Source of the DNA: Chitinimonas sp. BJYL2
GTDB taxonomy: Bacteria; Pseudomonadota; Gammaproteobacteria; Burkholderiales; Chitinimonadaceae
NCBI RefSeq assembly: GCF_027257935.1
Contig: NZ_JANZKW010000004.1
Coordinates: 248,001-312,000, forward strand
Length of the DNA: 64,000 nucleotides
Reading direction: 5' to 3'
Shown: piece by piece, positions 30,096 through 38,820 of the stretch
Numbering within the stretch: the first letter of the stretch is position 1
Layout: each line of letters opens with the position of its first letter
The notes under the pieces: model-generated
What the model saw: only the letters and a program-made list of their open reading frames with translations
What the model was told of the DNA's origin: nothing
The model's database searches: none
Position numbers and translations under genes: made by a program

Positions 30096-31481
30096 CTACC
30101 CCTCGGAGTGGTCGCCACCCAAGGGACAGTCCGGCCAGTCATCGGGCAACCAGATAGGTAACCAACCCGACAGCGCATCAGGGTCGGAAGTTGGGAAACC
30201 TGCCGCTGCAACAAGTTGCTCTCCCCGCCAGATCAGGGGCCAGGCATCACGCAGCCAAGGCGGGACATCTGCCTCTTGGTAAAGATGCTTGATCAGGCGA
30301 GACGGACCGCCCGGGCGCATCCGGAGGCGCTCGCCCCCCTGCCGCGGCTTTGCCATCCAGATTGCGGTTGCGTCCACCCGACCATCCGACCGGTCAATCT
30401 CGCCCCGCCGCCAATGCAAACGGCCACGCCAAGCCGGCAATTCGACATCGACACCCGGCACGACCAAGGTCGCCACGGGTGCCGCCGGCAAACCCGACAC
30501 CCAGACCTGATCGCGAAAACGCCGCACACATCGATCGGCCAAGCGCAGGCAAGGCTGGGCATCATCGGGCGCAGCCAGCAGTAACTGACTTAACGCGACA
30601 ATCTGCGCGGCATCCGGACGCACGCCTTGGCGTGCCAGAAACCACCGCAACAAATTATGTCGACGCGGTAGCGATAAAGCCACCATTCTCGCCAGCGGCA
30701 ACCGTAGCGCCGGTGTGCCACCCGCAGCCTCGCCAGCATCCAGTGCGGCGAGCTCATCCAGCAAATCTGCCGCATCCGCAAAATGCCCTGCAGCCCTTGC
30801 CATGGAGGCCGCCGCATGAGGGAAGCGCTTGCTCAGCGGCGCCAGCACGCCGTGCCGTATCCAGTTGCGGTCGAATGTCAGGCTTGCGTTGCTGTCGTCA
30901 TCCACCCAGACCAACTGATGGTGACTTGCATAGCTCAGCAGGGTATGGCGCGACTCCTGCAGCAGCGGCCGCCAGACGGCAGTCTCAGGCCCCAAGTTGC
31001 GACGCGGCGGAATGGCCGCCGCCCCGTGCACGCCCGCACCGCGAGCCAAACGATACAGCAGGGTTTCTGCCTGATCGTCCATGTGGTGGCCAAGCACCAG
31101 CCAGCGACAATCCAGACTCGCATAGGCTGCGTAACGGCGCGCGCGCGCGCGCGCCTCCAGGCTTTCTGCGGCAGCCGCATCAAGCGTCACATGCTGATGA
31201 ATGAACGGTATCTGCCATTGCGCACTGATCGATGCACAATGACGCAGCCAGTCATCTGCATGAGGGCTCAGGCCGTGATGGACATGGAAAGCCCGCAGAT
31301 CAAAAGGGATCTCCGCCCGCAAGCGGCTGAACAGATGCAACAGGACCGTCGAATCCAGACCACCCGAGTAGCCAATGACTACACGGGTATCACGCAGGCC
31401 CTGTGCCTCGACCCGCGCCTTGAGCCGATCATAGAGACCCTGCGCAGGATCAGTCGACGGCCACTTCCTTGAAGCGGCCAT
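30096..31481 (-). CDS. tilS: tRNA(Ile)-lysidine synthase
   Basis: A 461-residue ATP-dependent enzyme that attaches lysine to C34 of the CAU isoleucine tRNA so that it reads AUA. The PP-loop SGGLDS is at residues 39-44; [18 protein letters not shown] and [16 protein letters not shown] are typical of TilS. The C-terminal substrate-binding domains ([19 protein letters not shown]) are present. The start overlaps the end of accA by 32 bases. A (GC)9 tract in the gene encodes part of an Arg/Ala run. Confidence 0.95.
   Translation of the reverse strand: MAASRKWPSTDPAQGLYDRLKARVEAQGLRDTRVVIGYSGGLDSTVLLHLFSRLRAEIPFDLRAFHVHHGLSPHADDWLRHCASISAQWQIPFIHQHVTLDAAAAESLEARARARRYAAYASLDCRWLVLGHHMDDQAETLLYRLARGAGVHGAAAIPPRRNLGPETAVWRPLLQESRHTLLSYASHHQLVWVDDDSNASLTFDRNWIRHGVLAPLSKRFPHAAASMARAAGHFADAADLLDELAALDAGEAAGGTPALRLPLARMVALSLPRRHNLLRWFLARQGVRPDAAQIVALSQLLLAAPDDAQPCLRLADRCVRRFRDQVWVSGLPAAPVATLVVPGVDVELPAWRGRLHWRRGEIDRSDGRVDATAIWMAKPRQGGERLRMRPGGPSRLIKHLYQEADVPPWLRDAWPLIWRGEQLVAAAGFPTSDPDALSGWLPIWLPDDWPDCPLGGDHSEG
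31137..31154. repeat. (GC)9 dinucleotide tract inside tilS
   Basis: Eighteen bases of strictly alternating G and C lie within the tilS coding sequence, where they specify ARARAR. Alternating GC of this length can adopt Z-DNA and is prone to two-base slippage, which would frameshift the essential tilS. Confidence 0.9.
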
Positions 31482-32418
31482 AGCTCATCAATCGATCAAA
31501 GCGGGTTTGCAGCAACTGCTCCGGCGGCCTCTCCTGCAATGTCTTGAGCGCCTCGGTCAGTGCCTTGCGCATGGAAGCCATCAGCGATTCAGGGTCACGG
31601 TGAGCACCACCGACAGGTTCATTGATCACCTTGTCGATCAGCCCCAACGTTTTGAGCCGGCTGGCCGTGATGCCCAGCGTCTCGGCGGCCTCGGGTGCCT
31701 TTTCTGCACTCTTCCACAGGATGGACGCACAGCCCTCAGGCGAGATCACCGAGTAGGTGGAGTACTGCAGCATCTGCACGACATCGCCAACCGCGATCGC
31801 CAGCGCGCCACCCGAGCCTCCCTCGCCAATCACGGTAACGATGACCGGCACCTTGAGTTTGGCCATCTCGAACAGATTGCGGCCAATGGCCTCGGATTGC
31901 CCTCGCTCTTCGGCGCCGATACCGGGATACGCACCCGGTGTATCCACAAACGTAAAGATGGGCATACCGAATTTTTCGGCCAAGCGCATCAGACGGAGCG
32001 CCTTGCGATACCCCTCAGGGCGGGGCATCCCGAAATTACGATAGATCTTTTCCTTGGTGTCACGGCCCTTCTGATGGCCAATGACCATGACGGGCTGGCC
32101 ATTGAGGCGCGCCATGCCACCCACAATGGCGGCATCATCCGCATAGGCACGATCACCATGCAGCTCTTCAAAGTCGGTGAACAGCTCGCGAACATAATCG
32201 AGCGTGTAGGGCCGCTGCGGGTGGCGAGCAACCTGAGATATCTGCCATGGGGTGAGCTTGGCGTAGATAGTCTTGGTCAGTTCCTGGCTCTTCTTGCGCA
32301 GGTGATCAATTTCAACCGAGATATCGACCGCAGAATCATCCTGGACGAAACGCAGTTCTTCGATCTTGCCTTCGAGTTCGGCAATCGGTTGTTCAAAATC
32401 AAGAAAAGTAGTTTTCAT
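31450..32418 (-). CDS. accA: Acetyl-CoA carboxylase carboxyltransferase subunit alpha
   Basis: A 322-residue subunit that, with AccD, transfers the carboxyl group from biotin to acetyl-CoA in the first committed step of fatty acid synthesis. Family segments include [19 protein letters not shown], the crotonase-like core ([50 protein letters not shown]) and [21 protein letters not shown]. It is followed by tilS with overlapping ends. accD is not in the window. Confidence 0.98.
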   Translation of the reverse strand: MKTTFLDFEQPIAELEGKIEELRFVQDDSAVDISVEIDHLRKKSQELTKTIYAKLTPWQISQVARHPQRPYTLDYVRELFTDFEELHGDRAYADDAAIVGGMARLNGQPVMVIGHQKGRDTKEKIYRNFGMPRPEGYRKALRLMRLAEKFGMPIFTFVDTPGAYPGIGAEERGQSEAIGRNLFEMAKLKVPVIVTVIGEGGSGGALAIAVGDVVQMLQYSTYSVISPEGCASILWKSAEKAPEAAETLGITASRLKTLGLIDKVINEPVGGAHRDPESLMASMRKALTEALKTLQERPPEQLLQTRFDRLMSYGRFKEVAVD

Positions 32419-32554
32419 GCTGACGGCAGGCCGCGTGAATCACGCGCTCCAGTGGCGCCGGGTATCCGGCGAAGTCGCGCCATTATGGCGAAACCTGCAA
32501 AGCCCGCAAGATTGACAAACCACCCGTTCAAGCAGCCGTCCGGCAGAAAACCCC

Positions 32555-32974
32555 TCAATTACGGGGATTGAAGACCAACTCCGGCTGCACGCCTGTCTTC
32601 TGGAATGCCAGTTTTGCTGAGGCATTGAGAACGATAGGCGACTGCATGTTGGCGCGAATTCCGCTTTCGCCAGTATCCCGACTCAAGGTCAACAGCAGCA
32701 GGATCTCGCAACCTTCCTGCCAGTTGATCAGTGCGCTCTCCGCATCGTCGAGATCAAGCTTGTAGGGCAATCCCAGCATGCTTGCATCGAGCACATTGAG
32801 TACTACCGCCGTATCATCAACCGATTGCAGCCACATCACGACCGGATCAGGACTTTCCTGATGCAGCAGCTTGAAACGCTTGCAGTGCTCGAACCCGGGC
32901 AAGCCGGAAGGGAAAGTGATGATGGAGGCCTCATCAATCTCAAGCGTGCCAAAACGGGGGGTGACCAGCTGCAT
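32555..32974 (-). CDS. fliW: Flagellar assembly factor FliW
   Basis: A 139-residue protein that in other bacteria binds flagellin and antagonises the translational repressor CsrA. The start MQLVTPRFGTLEIDE, the GLPGFEHCKRFKLL loop and the NMQSPIVLN strand near the end are diagnostic. The ATG at 32974 has AGGAG seven bases upstream; an open frame continues to 32995. It is divergent from flgM. csrA is not in the window. Confidence 0.92.
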   Translation of the reverse strand: MQLVTPRFGTLEIDEASIITFPSGLPGFEHCKRFKLLHQESPDPVVMWLQSVDDTAVVLNVLDASMLGLPYKLDLDDAESALINWQEGCEILLLLTLSRDTGESGIRANMQSPIVLNASAKLAFQKTGVQPELVFNPRN

Positions 32975-33083
32975 GAGGAACTCCTGACGGTTCAAGTTGC
33001 AGCGAATCTAGCCGAAATCCATGGTGAGCGCCAAGCACCTTGCGGACAGACGAATGGTCCCGATATTTTTTTGCAATCCGCGC

Positions 33084-33110
33084 TAAAGTTCCGCTTAAGC
33101 CTGTCGATAT
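33084..33110 (+). promoter_or_regulatory. Sigma-28 (FliA) promoter upstream of flgM
   Basis: TAAA (33084-33087), a 15-base spacer and GTCGATAT (33103-33110). The consensus is TAAA-N15-GCCGATAA, so the -35 and spacing are exact and the -10 matches at six of eight positions. The transcript would start near 33117, about 48 bases before the flgM ATG. Confidence 0.8.
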
Positions 33111-33164
33111 ATCGCGCAAACCATAGACAGGACCTGACCCCTCGATGGGTCAAGGAGCAAAACC

Positions 33165-33473
33165 ATGAAAATCGACAACACAGGCAAGCCGCTAGGCGCA
33201 GTCAATGCGCGAGGCGACGCGCGCGCTGCGAAAGGTGAGGGCCGGGATAGTGCGGCCAGCACCGAGGTGCAGTCCGACAGCGTTGATATCAAGTCGTTCA
33301 GCGCCCGCCTCGCCACTCTGGAGGCCGCCCTCTCGACCCAACCCGCCGTGGATGAAGCCAAGGTAGCCGAGATCCGCAAAGCCATCAGCGAAGGGCGATT
33401 CAGTGTTCAGGCCGAAGCCATTGCCGACCGCTTGATCGCGAGCGTCAAGGAACTGCTTTCCGACAAGCACTGA
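33165..33473 (+). CDS. flgM: Anti-sigma-28 factor FlgM
   Basis: A 102-residue, largely unstructured protein that inhibits FliA until the hook is complete and it is exported. The N-terminus MKIDNTGKPLG is typical, and the C-terminal FliA-binding helices are visible (DEAKVAEIRKAISEGRFSV, AIADRLIASVKELL). AAGGAG lies eight bases before the ATG. The sigma-28 promoter upstream implies feedback control by its own target. flgN follows after a terminator. Confidence 0.93.
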   Translation: MKIDNTGKPLGAVNARGDARAAKGEGRDSAASTEVQSDSVDIKSFSARLATLEAALSTQPAVDEAKVAEIRKAISEGRFSVQAEAIADRLIASVKELLSDKH

Positions 33474-33505
33474 CGGTTGTCGCACAACGCGGCATACTTC
33501 ACTGC

Positions 33506-33543
33506 AACGCCGGCCCGCCGCTAACCCGGCCGCCGGCGTTTTG
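33506..33543 (+). terminator. Rho-independent terminator behind flgM
   Basis: AACGCCGGC (33506-33514) pairs with GCCGGCGTT (33532-33540) around a GC-rich loop and is followed by TTTTGCATTTGC (part of the T-run shared with the stem). It separates flgM from flgN. Confidence 0.65.
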
Positions 33544-33590
33544 CATTTGCTCCACCGTCGATACGACCCGCCCTGCCAGAAAGCCCCACC

Positions 33591-34073
33591 ATGACCGCGA
33601 CTGCACTGCAGACAGCCCTGGAATCCGAGCTGGAATACATCCGCCAGTTCGTCACCCTGCTTGAGCAGGAGCAGGCATCGCTGATTGCCAATACCCTGAT
33701 GGAGCTTGATCCACTCACCAAGCAGAAAGCGGCGCTCGCACAGACGCTGGAAGCACTGGCCAAGGATCGCAAGCGGCTCTTCGTTGCCAATGGTGTCACT
33801 TTGTCGGACGACCCACCCCACCTCATGACCGCGATACGCCTGTTGCCCCCAGAGTTGTTGGCGCCCATTGCCAGCATCTGGGTCAATATCATTCAGGCGG
33901 CCCGTCAGGCCAGCGCGCTCAACAATACAAACGGGCAACTGATCGCGACCCGGCAACAACAGAACCAGCAGCTCATGGTCCTGCTACAGGCCAGCCAGCA
34001 AGCCAATCTCTCGTACGATGCCTACGGCCAGCCCCGCCTTTCACGGCCAAGCGGTTCACTGGGCAAGGTTTAG
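33591..34073 (+). CDS. flgN: Flagellar export chaperone FlgN
   Basis: A 160-residue, almost wholly helical protein with an N-terminal [19 protein letters not shown] segment and a C-terminal [19 protein letters not shown] coiled-coil that in relatives binds hook-junction proteins FlgK and FlgL. Position directly behind flgM supports the call. The start ATG has only a weak ribosome site. A terminator lies between it and flgM. Confidence 0.88.
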   Translation: MTATALQTALESELEYIRQFVTLLEQEQASLIANTLMELDPLTKQKAALAQTLEALAKDRKRLFVANGVTLSDDPPHLMTAIRLLPPELLAPIASIWVNIIQAARQASALNNTNGQLIATRQQQNQQLMVLLQASQQANLSYDAYGQPRLSRPSGSLGKV

Positions 34074-34122
34074 GCACCACCCCTATCGTCGGCAAAACAA
34101 GCTCAGCCCAGGAGAAAGCATC

Positions 34123-34443
34123 ATGGCGTGGTGGATATTGCTGCTGGCGGGACTATTGGAGATCGGCTGGGCCATCGGGCTCAAGTACTCTGCCGGCTTT
34201 ACCCGCCTGTGGCCCAGTGTGGCCACGGTAGTTGCCATGGCCGGCAGCATTGCGCTGCTGGGTCTTGCGATGCGAACGCTGCCACTGGGCACTGCCTATG
34301 CAGTCTGGACCGGCATTGGCGCCGTGGGCACCGTAGTGCTGAGTATCTGGCTATTTGGCGAAAGTGCCAGCGCCCCGCGCCTGTTGTGCCTGGGCCTGAT
34401 CGTGGCTGGCATCATCGGCTTGAAGTTTGTCGAGTCACGCTGA
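34123..34443 (+). CDS. sugE: Small multidrug resistance family guanidinium exporter (SugE/Gdx)
   Basis: A 106-residue four-helix SMR transporter. The central proton- and substrate-coupling glutamate is E13 in [13 protein letters not shown], and the [16 protein letters not shown] helix and C-terminal [11 protein letters not shown] are typical of the Gdx/SugE branch rather than EmrE. AGGAG lies nine bases before the ATG. Its position between flgN and motD is unusual. No guanidine riboswitch fits in the 49 bases upstream. Confidence 0.92.
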   Translation: MAWWILLLAGLLEIGWAIGLKYSAGFTRLWPSVATVVAMAGSIALLGLAMRTLPLGTAYAVWTGIGAVGTVVLSIWLFGESASAPRLLCLGLIVAGIIGLKFVESR

Positions 34444-34485
34444 CCTTAAACAGTCCGAACAAAGGCTGATTGGCTATCGATCAGA

Positions 34486-35277
34486 TCAGGTCTGTGGTGC
34501 AGGCAAGGTGGCGACCGCATCTTTGTCATCCGCCAGAATCTGGATGGTCACCCGACGGTTCCTGGCCCGGCCCTCTGGCGTCTCATTGGACTCCATGCCA
34601 CGATTGTCACTGTAGCCAATTGCCACAAGCCGCTTGGCACCAACGCCACTGGCTTCGAACAGGCGCACCACCGTACCGGCACGGGCCGCCGACAATTCCC
34701 AGTTGGATGGAAACTGTGGTGAGGCAATCGGCACGTTGTCCGTGTGGCCTTCGATCTGGATCAGGTTCTGGCTTGGTGCCAGCTTTCGGGCGATGGCAAC
34801 CAGCGATTCAGACGACTTCGCATCCAGGGTTGCAGAGCCCACAGGAAACAGCAGACTGGCATTCACCTCGATCGTGATGCCGCGGCTGCTCTCGCTAACC
34901 CGCACCTGGCCTTCATCAATCAAGGGGGCAAGTCCCTCACGCAGGTCGGTCGCCATCTCCTTCATGGCCTGCGCCCGCTGCGCCCGCTCCTTGATGATCT
35001 GCTGAGCCTGGGCAGCCTCGCGGCGATCTTTGTAGGGCAAGGCGATCAAGGTCTGATTGGCGCCGCCAACCTGGGTCTTGATCAAGGAATCCGTGCTGCT
35101 TTCGGGGTTGAATGCCACCGTCAGGGAGTTGGAGAGCACTTTGTACTTGCCCTCGTTGACCTGGGAAATGGCATACATCACCACAAAAAAAGCAAACAGC
35201 AGGGTGATGAAATCCGCATAGGACACCAGCCAGCGTTCGTGGTTTTCATGTTCTTCCGGCCGTTTCTTGCGCGCCAT
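34486..35277 (-). CDS. motD: Flagellar stator protein MotD (MotB family)
   Basis: A 263-residue stator subunit with one membrane helix (WLVSYADFITLLFAFFVVMY) that holds the proton-binding Asp22, a long coiled linker and a C-terminal OmpA/MotB peptidoglycan-binding domain (IEGHTDNVPI, NWELSAARAGTVVRLF, RNRRVTI). The N-terminus and helix match MotD of the sodium/proton MotCD stators. Its usual partner motC is not beside it; the upstream gene is sppA. It ends 42 bases from the convergent sugE. Confidence 0.9.
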   Translation of the reverse strand: MARKKRPEEHENHERWLVSYADFITLLFAFFVVMYAISQVNEGKYKVLSNSLTVAFNPESSTDSLIKTQVGGANQTLIALPYKDRREAAQAQQIIKERAQRAQAMKEMATDLREGLAPLIDEGQVRVSESSRGITIEVNASLLFPVGSATLDAKSSESLVAIARKLAPSQNLIQIEGHTDNVPIASPQFPSNWELSAARAGTVVRLFEASGVGAKRLVAIGYSDNRGMESNETPEGRARNRRVTIQILADDKDAVATLPAPQT

Positions 35278-35301
35278 CGATGCCTCCCCGCCCCAAAGGA
35301 A

Positions 35302-35326
35302 ACAGGCCCGGACGAACCGGGCCTGT
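35302..35326 (-). terminator. Rho-independent terminator of sppA
   Basis: ACAGGCCCGG (35302-35311) pairs perfectly with CCGGGCCTGT (35317-35326) around a five-base loop. On the minus strand the stem is followed by TTCCTTT, a modest T-tract. It lies 12 bases after the sppA stop and 24 bases before motD. Confidence 0.65.
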
Positions 35327-35338
35327 GGTTCACAATCC

Positions 35339-36289
35339 TTACTTTAGACTCAGCTGCAAGCTGCTCGCCAGCTTGGCGCCTGCTTCAGCACCAATACTGC
35401 GGGCGAACCGTTGCGCCCAGTCTTCACGCGGCGTGAAGTCGACAATATCCTCCGCCTTGATGACATCGCGCGCCACGACATCTGCACTGCCGAAGCCATC
35501 TGCCAGTCCCAGCTGCACACCCCGCTCACCGCTCCAGATCAGGCCAGAGAACATGTCCGGCGACTCCTTGAGACGCTTGCCACGCCCCTTGCGGACCACA
35601 TCGATGAATTGCTGATGCACTTCGCCCAGCATCTGCTTGGCGAACTCAACCTGCTCGGGCGATTGGGGCGAGAACGGGTCCAGAAAGCCCTTGTTATCAC
35701 CCGCGGTCAGCAGGCGACGCTCGATACCCAGCTTTTCCATGGTACCGGTAAAGCCGAAGCCATCCATCAAAACACCGATAGAGCCAATCAGGCTGGCCTT
35801 ATCAACGAAAATCTTGTCGGCCGCCACCGCGACATAGTAACCACCAGAGGCACAGATATCCTCGACCACCACGTAGAGCGGGATATCCGGATGCAACTTG
35901 CGCTGGCGCTTGATCTCGTCGTTGATCTGGCCGGCTTGCACCGGACTGCCGCCAGGACTGTTGATCCGCAGGATCACGCCCTTGGTGTTCTTGTCCTTGA
36001 AGGCATTCCGCAGCCCTTCATTGATGGTATCGGCATTGGCCGGACTGCCGGCGGCGATCACGCCATCCAGATCAATGAGCGCGGTATGCGGGCCCAGGGT
36101 CTTTGCTGTCTCGGCACCATCATGGCTACGCCAGGTCACAATGATGGCCAGCACCAGAAACAGCCAGGTGAGACCGGCAAAGCGGAAAAAAATGCTCCAG
36201 TTGCGACCTTTGCGCTGCTCCTTCAGGGCCGTCATCAACACCTTCTCAAGCGTCTGGCGTTCCCACTGCGGTTCGTTCTGTTCACTCAT
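35339..36289 (-). CDS. sppA: Signal peptide peptidase SppA (S49 family)
   Basis: A 316-residue inner-membrane peptidase that cleaves leftover signal peptides. One membrane helix lies near residues 34-52. The catalytic Ser is S148 in DICASGGYYVA, with the general-base Lys200 in TAGDNKGFLDPF; ILRINSPGGSP forms the oxyanion region. The short form matches the single-domain enzyme of Gram-positives and many Betaproteobacteria rather than the double E. coli form. The Rieske gene lies upstream, 15 bases before it. Confidence 0.95.
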   Translation of the reverse strand: MSEQNEPQWERQTLEKVLMTALKEQRKGRNWSIFFRFAGLTWLFLVLAIIVTWRSHDGAETAKTLGPHTALIDLDGVIAAGSPANADTINEGLRNAFKDKNTKGVILRINSPGGSPVQAGQINDEIKRQRKLHPDIPLYVVVEDICASGGYYVAVAADKIFVDKASLIGSIGVLMDGFGFTGTMEKLGIERRLLTAGDNKGFLDPFSPQSPEQVEFAKQMLGEVHQQFIDVVRKGRGKRLKESPDMFSGLIWSGERGVQLGLADGFGSADVVARDVIKAEDIVDFTPREDWAQRFARSIGAEAGAKLASSLQLSLK

Positions 36290-36304
36290 TACTTTGCTCT
36301 CTTA

Positions 36305-36676
36305 TCATTTTGATAGCGGGGCATCAGGCAGGAAATACACCTCGCCCGCTTCCTCCACCGCAACCAGCTTGGTCAGCCTCGCACCCTTGCAAGGTCCGCC
36401 CAGGCACAAGCCTGTATCCGGCCTATAGTAAGCGCCGTGTGTTGCACAGATCAAATAGCTGCGGCTTAGGTCGAAGAAATCACCTTCGTTGAAATCGAGT
36501 TCGATCGGAATATGGGCGCACTGGTTCAGATAGGCATGGACCTCGCCTCCCCAGCGCACCACAAACGCCGGCGCGGGGACACCGCGCCATTCGGCATCGA
36601 ATCGCTTCCCCAGACCACCTTCTGGCAAATCCGCCGAGGCGCAGATGCGCCACTTGCGCGAGGGTGTATCAGCCAT
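36305..36676 (-). CDS. Rieske [2Fe-2S] ferredoxin-like protein
   Basis: A 123-residue single-domain Rieske protein. The cluster ligands are C53 and H55 in CAHIPIEL and C77 and H80 in CATHGAYY; a GGPC box follows, as in NirD and dioxygenase ferredoxins. Small Rieske proteins of this kind stand next to gph and sppA in many Betaproteobacteria, but the partner is unknown. The ATG at 36676 overlaps the end of the HAD gene by a few bases, so translation is coupled. Confidence 0.9.
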   Translation of the reverse strand: MADTPSRKWRICASADLPEGGLGKRFDAEWRGVPAPAFVVRWGGEVHAYLNQCAHIPIELDFNEGDFFDLSRSYLICATHGAYYRPDTGLCLGGPCKGARLTKLVAVEEAGEVYFLPDAPLSK

Positions 36677-37325
36677 GCTTGCGCAACCAGCTGTCCAGCT
36701 CGGTAAAGCTGTCAAAGAGGCCCAGAGGGGCCATCGCTGCTAGATCCTCTCTGGGGTGGGCGCCGTAGCTCACGGCCAGTGAGGCGGTGTTGGCATTCAC
36801 GGCCATCTGCAGATCATGCGTGGTATCACCCACCATGACGGCCCGGCTGGTATCGACCTCCAGCACCTCAAGTAATTCTTCGATCATCTGGGGATGAGGC
36901 TTGGAGTGGCACTCGTCGGCACAGCGGGTAGCATCGAAACAGACGCCCAAGCCGGTCTGATCCAGCACACGATCCAGTCCACGGCGTGACTTGCCCGTGG
37001 CGACGGCGAGCTGGTAGCCAGCCTGCCGATAATGTGCGAGCGCATCCTGCACGCCCTCGAACAAGGCGATTTCACCGTCTCGCGCCAGATAGTGATGCTT
37101 GTAAGCCTCTACAATCCGGGCGATTTGGGTGGTGCTAGCCTGCGGCGCAAGATGCTGCATGGCATCACTCAGGCCATAGCCGATCACAAAACTGGCATCT
37201 CGGCGGCTGGGCACCGGCAGGCCCGCATCGGCAAAGGCCAGCTGGATCGAGCTGGTAATCAGCGCCGTAGAGTCGGCGAGCGTGCCATCCCAGTCGAATA
37301 TCAGCAGATCAAAGCGGCGCGTCAT
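36669..37325 (-). CDS. HAD-IA family phosphatase (phosphoglycolate phosphatase-like)
   Basis: A 218-residue HAD hydrolase. Motif I is FDWDGTL with nucleophile D11 and acid/base D13; motif II is ATGKSR; motif III Lys lies in HSKPHP; motif IV is VGDTTHDLQMAV. The cap is the alpha-helical C1 type. It resembles Gph, which clears 2-phosphoglycolate, but substrates in this family vary, so no symbol is given. The start overlaps the rluC stop by four bases (ATGA), so the two are coupled. Confidence 0.9.
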   Translation of the reverse strand: MTRRFDLLIFDWDGTLADSTALITSSIQLAFADAGLPVPSRRDASFVIGYGLSDAMQHLAPQASTTQIARIVEAYKHHYLARDGEIALFEGVQDALAHYRQAGYQLAVATGKSRRGLDRVLDQTGLGVCFDATRCADECHSKPHPQMIEELLEVLEVDTSRAVMVGDTTHDLQMAVNANTASLAVSYGAHPREDLAAMAPLGLFDSFTELDSWLRKHG

Positions 37326-38266
37326 GCCAGCGACTCCAGCTTGTTGAGATAAGTCTGCAACTCGGCTGGCACCTCGGCTTCAAATACCAGTGGCTCAGCT
37401 GTCAATGGATGATTCAGACTAAGGCGCCATGCGTGCAGGAACATGCGCTTGAGCCCTTCCCGCGCGAGTTGCTTGTTATGGGGGAAGTCCCCGTACTTTT
37501 CGTCGCCCAGAATCGGAAAGCCCGATTGGGCGCAGTGCACGCGGATCTGATGTGTCCGCCCCGTCTTGAGTTCGCACTCCAGCAAGGTGGCACCACGATA
37601 ACGGGCGCGGCGATTGAAGATGGTGTGCGACTCCATACCGTCGGGCGTTACCGATACCCGTCGCTCGCCGTCTTCGGTCACGTATTTGTTCAGCTTGAAA
37701 CGCACGTGGCGGCGGCCATCGGGGAACTCGCCCTTCACCAGCGCCAGATAGCGTTTGTCCATACCGCGATCGTTGCGCAGCAGCTCGTGCAGCGCGACCA
37801 GTGCGCTGCGCTTTTTGGCAATCATCAATACGCCCGAGGTCTCCCGATCAAGCCGGTGTACCAACTCCAGAAACTTGGCTTGGGGACGCTGCGCCCGCAG
37901 CTGCTCGATCACACCAAAACTGACACCGCTCCCGCCATGTACGGCCAGGCCTGCAGGTTTGTTGACCACCAGAAGCGCGTCGTCTTCGTATAGAACAGGG
38001 AGTGCAGGGCCTCGCGCGGCGGCCGGGTCCGTCTTGCCGGCGTTTTCCGAAAGGCGGATCGGCGGCACACGGATGACGTCACCATCGGCAATCCGGTAGG
38101 TGGCATCGGCCCTGCCCTTGTTCACGCGGACCTCTCCGGAGCGGATGATCCGGTAGACCAGCGTCTTGGGCGCGCCCTTGAGATGCTTGACCAGATAGTT
38201 GTCGAGCCGCTGGCCTGCTTCTTCGGCCGTGACGGTCAGGTATGAGACTTTGCTAGGGGTGTCCAT
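37322..38266 (-). CDS. rluC: 23S rRNA pseudouridine synthase RluC
   Basis: A 314-residue enzyme that makes pseudouridine at positions 955, 2504 and 2580 of 23S rRNA. It has an N-terminal S4 domain (GQRLDNYLVKHLKGAPKTLVYRII read in parts, EVRVNKGRADA) and the catalytic RluA-type domain with Asp140 in LVHRLDRETSG. An in-frame GTG at 38281 would add five residues. It is divergent from rne, the standard E. coli-like arrangement. Confidence 0.95.
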   Translation of the reverse strand: MDTPSKVSYLTVTAEEAGQRLDNYLVKHLKGAPKTLVYRIIRSGEVRVNKGRADATYRIADGDVIRVPPIRLSENAGKTDPAAARGPALPVLYEDDALLVVNKPAGLAVHGGSGVSFGVIEQLRAQRPQAKFLELVHRLDRETSGVLMIAKKRSALVALHELLRNDRGMDKRYLALVKGEFPDGRRHVRFKLNKYVTEDGERRVSVTPDGMESHTIFNRRARYRGATLLECELKTGRTHQIRVHCAQSGFPILGDEKYGDFPHNKQLAREGLKRMFLHAWRLSLNHPLTAEPLVFEAEVPAELQTYLNKLESLA

Positions 38267-38281
38267 CTGGCATATACTCAC

Positions 38282-38820
38282 GACGTCCTGAAACCTAGGC
38301 AGACCGGTATTGTTTGGCCCGTCTGGCTTGAAGGATCGTCCGTTAATACCGCGGGGTCAAAAGCACCAGCGGTTCTGTAAAGCGACGGATTATCTCACGC
38401 GCGACCGACTCGCGCGGCCTTGCCCGCTCTTTCCCCGCGTCTTTTTCTCTCTTGCCGTGTCCATCAACGTGGTCACCCAGCGCGCAAGGCAGACGCAAGC
38501 GCTTCATGCGCCGCACCCGGGAGAGCCTCGGCATCGCCGACCAGTCGGTGCGGTTAACGTCGTTCACCGGCAAGCAACGACGACACTGTGACAAAACGCA
38601 CGACCGGACACCGCAGGCTGATGTTTCTTGCAGACATCAGCCGCTAATACCAAGAACACACCCGTGCGCGGCGACGACTTTCGGCCGCGACGACCTGAAG
38701 CAACCCAGGATTCACCGCCTTGCCTATCACACCGCAACGCCTTACCGCCTGAGTCTTCCCTGACGGCTTACCCCCGTCGGTGTGTTCGCCCGTGCCTGTC
38801 CGGCGGCGGGAGAACGAAAC
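38282..38820 (+). other. Intergenic region and long 5' leader of rne
   Basis: About 540 bases separate rluC and rne without a convincing gene. Several inverted repeats lie here: CGGTATT (38305-38311) with AATACCG (38345-38351), CGCGCG (38398-38403 with 38411-38416) around a seven-base loop, and a perfect nine-pair stem GGCTGATGT/ACATCAGCC (38615-38623 with 38633-38641). I could not pick a promoter with confidence. In E. coli the rne leader has hairpins that let RNase E regulate its own mRNA; this leader may do the same. Confidence 0.5.

Noticed and set aside
31136-31160. Phase variation of tilS through the GC tract
   Set aside because: TilS is expected to be essential and no alternative frame gives a useful product, so I report the tract but not a switching mechanism.
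34074-34122. A guanidine riboswitch before the SugE gene
   Set aside because: Only 49 bases are free and none of the conserved riboswitch elements are visible.
38310-38591. A 93-codon open frame in the rne leader
   Set aside because: Its composition is not protein-like, it has no ribosome site, and it overlaps leader hairpins.
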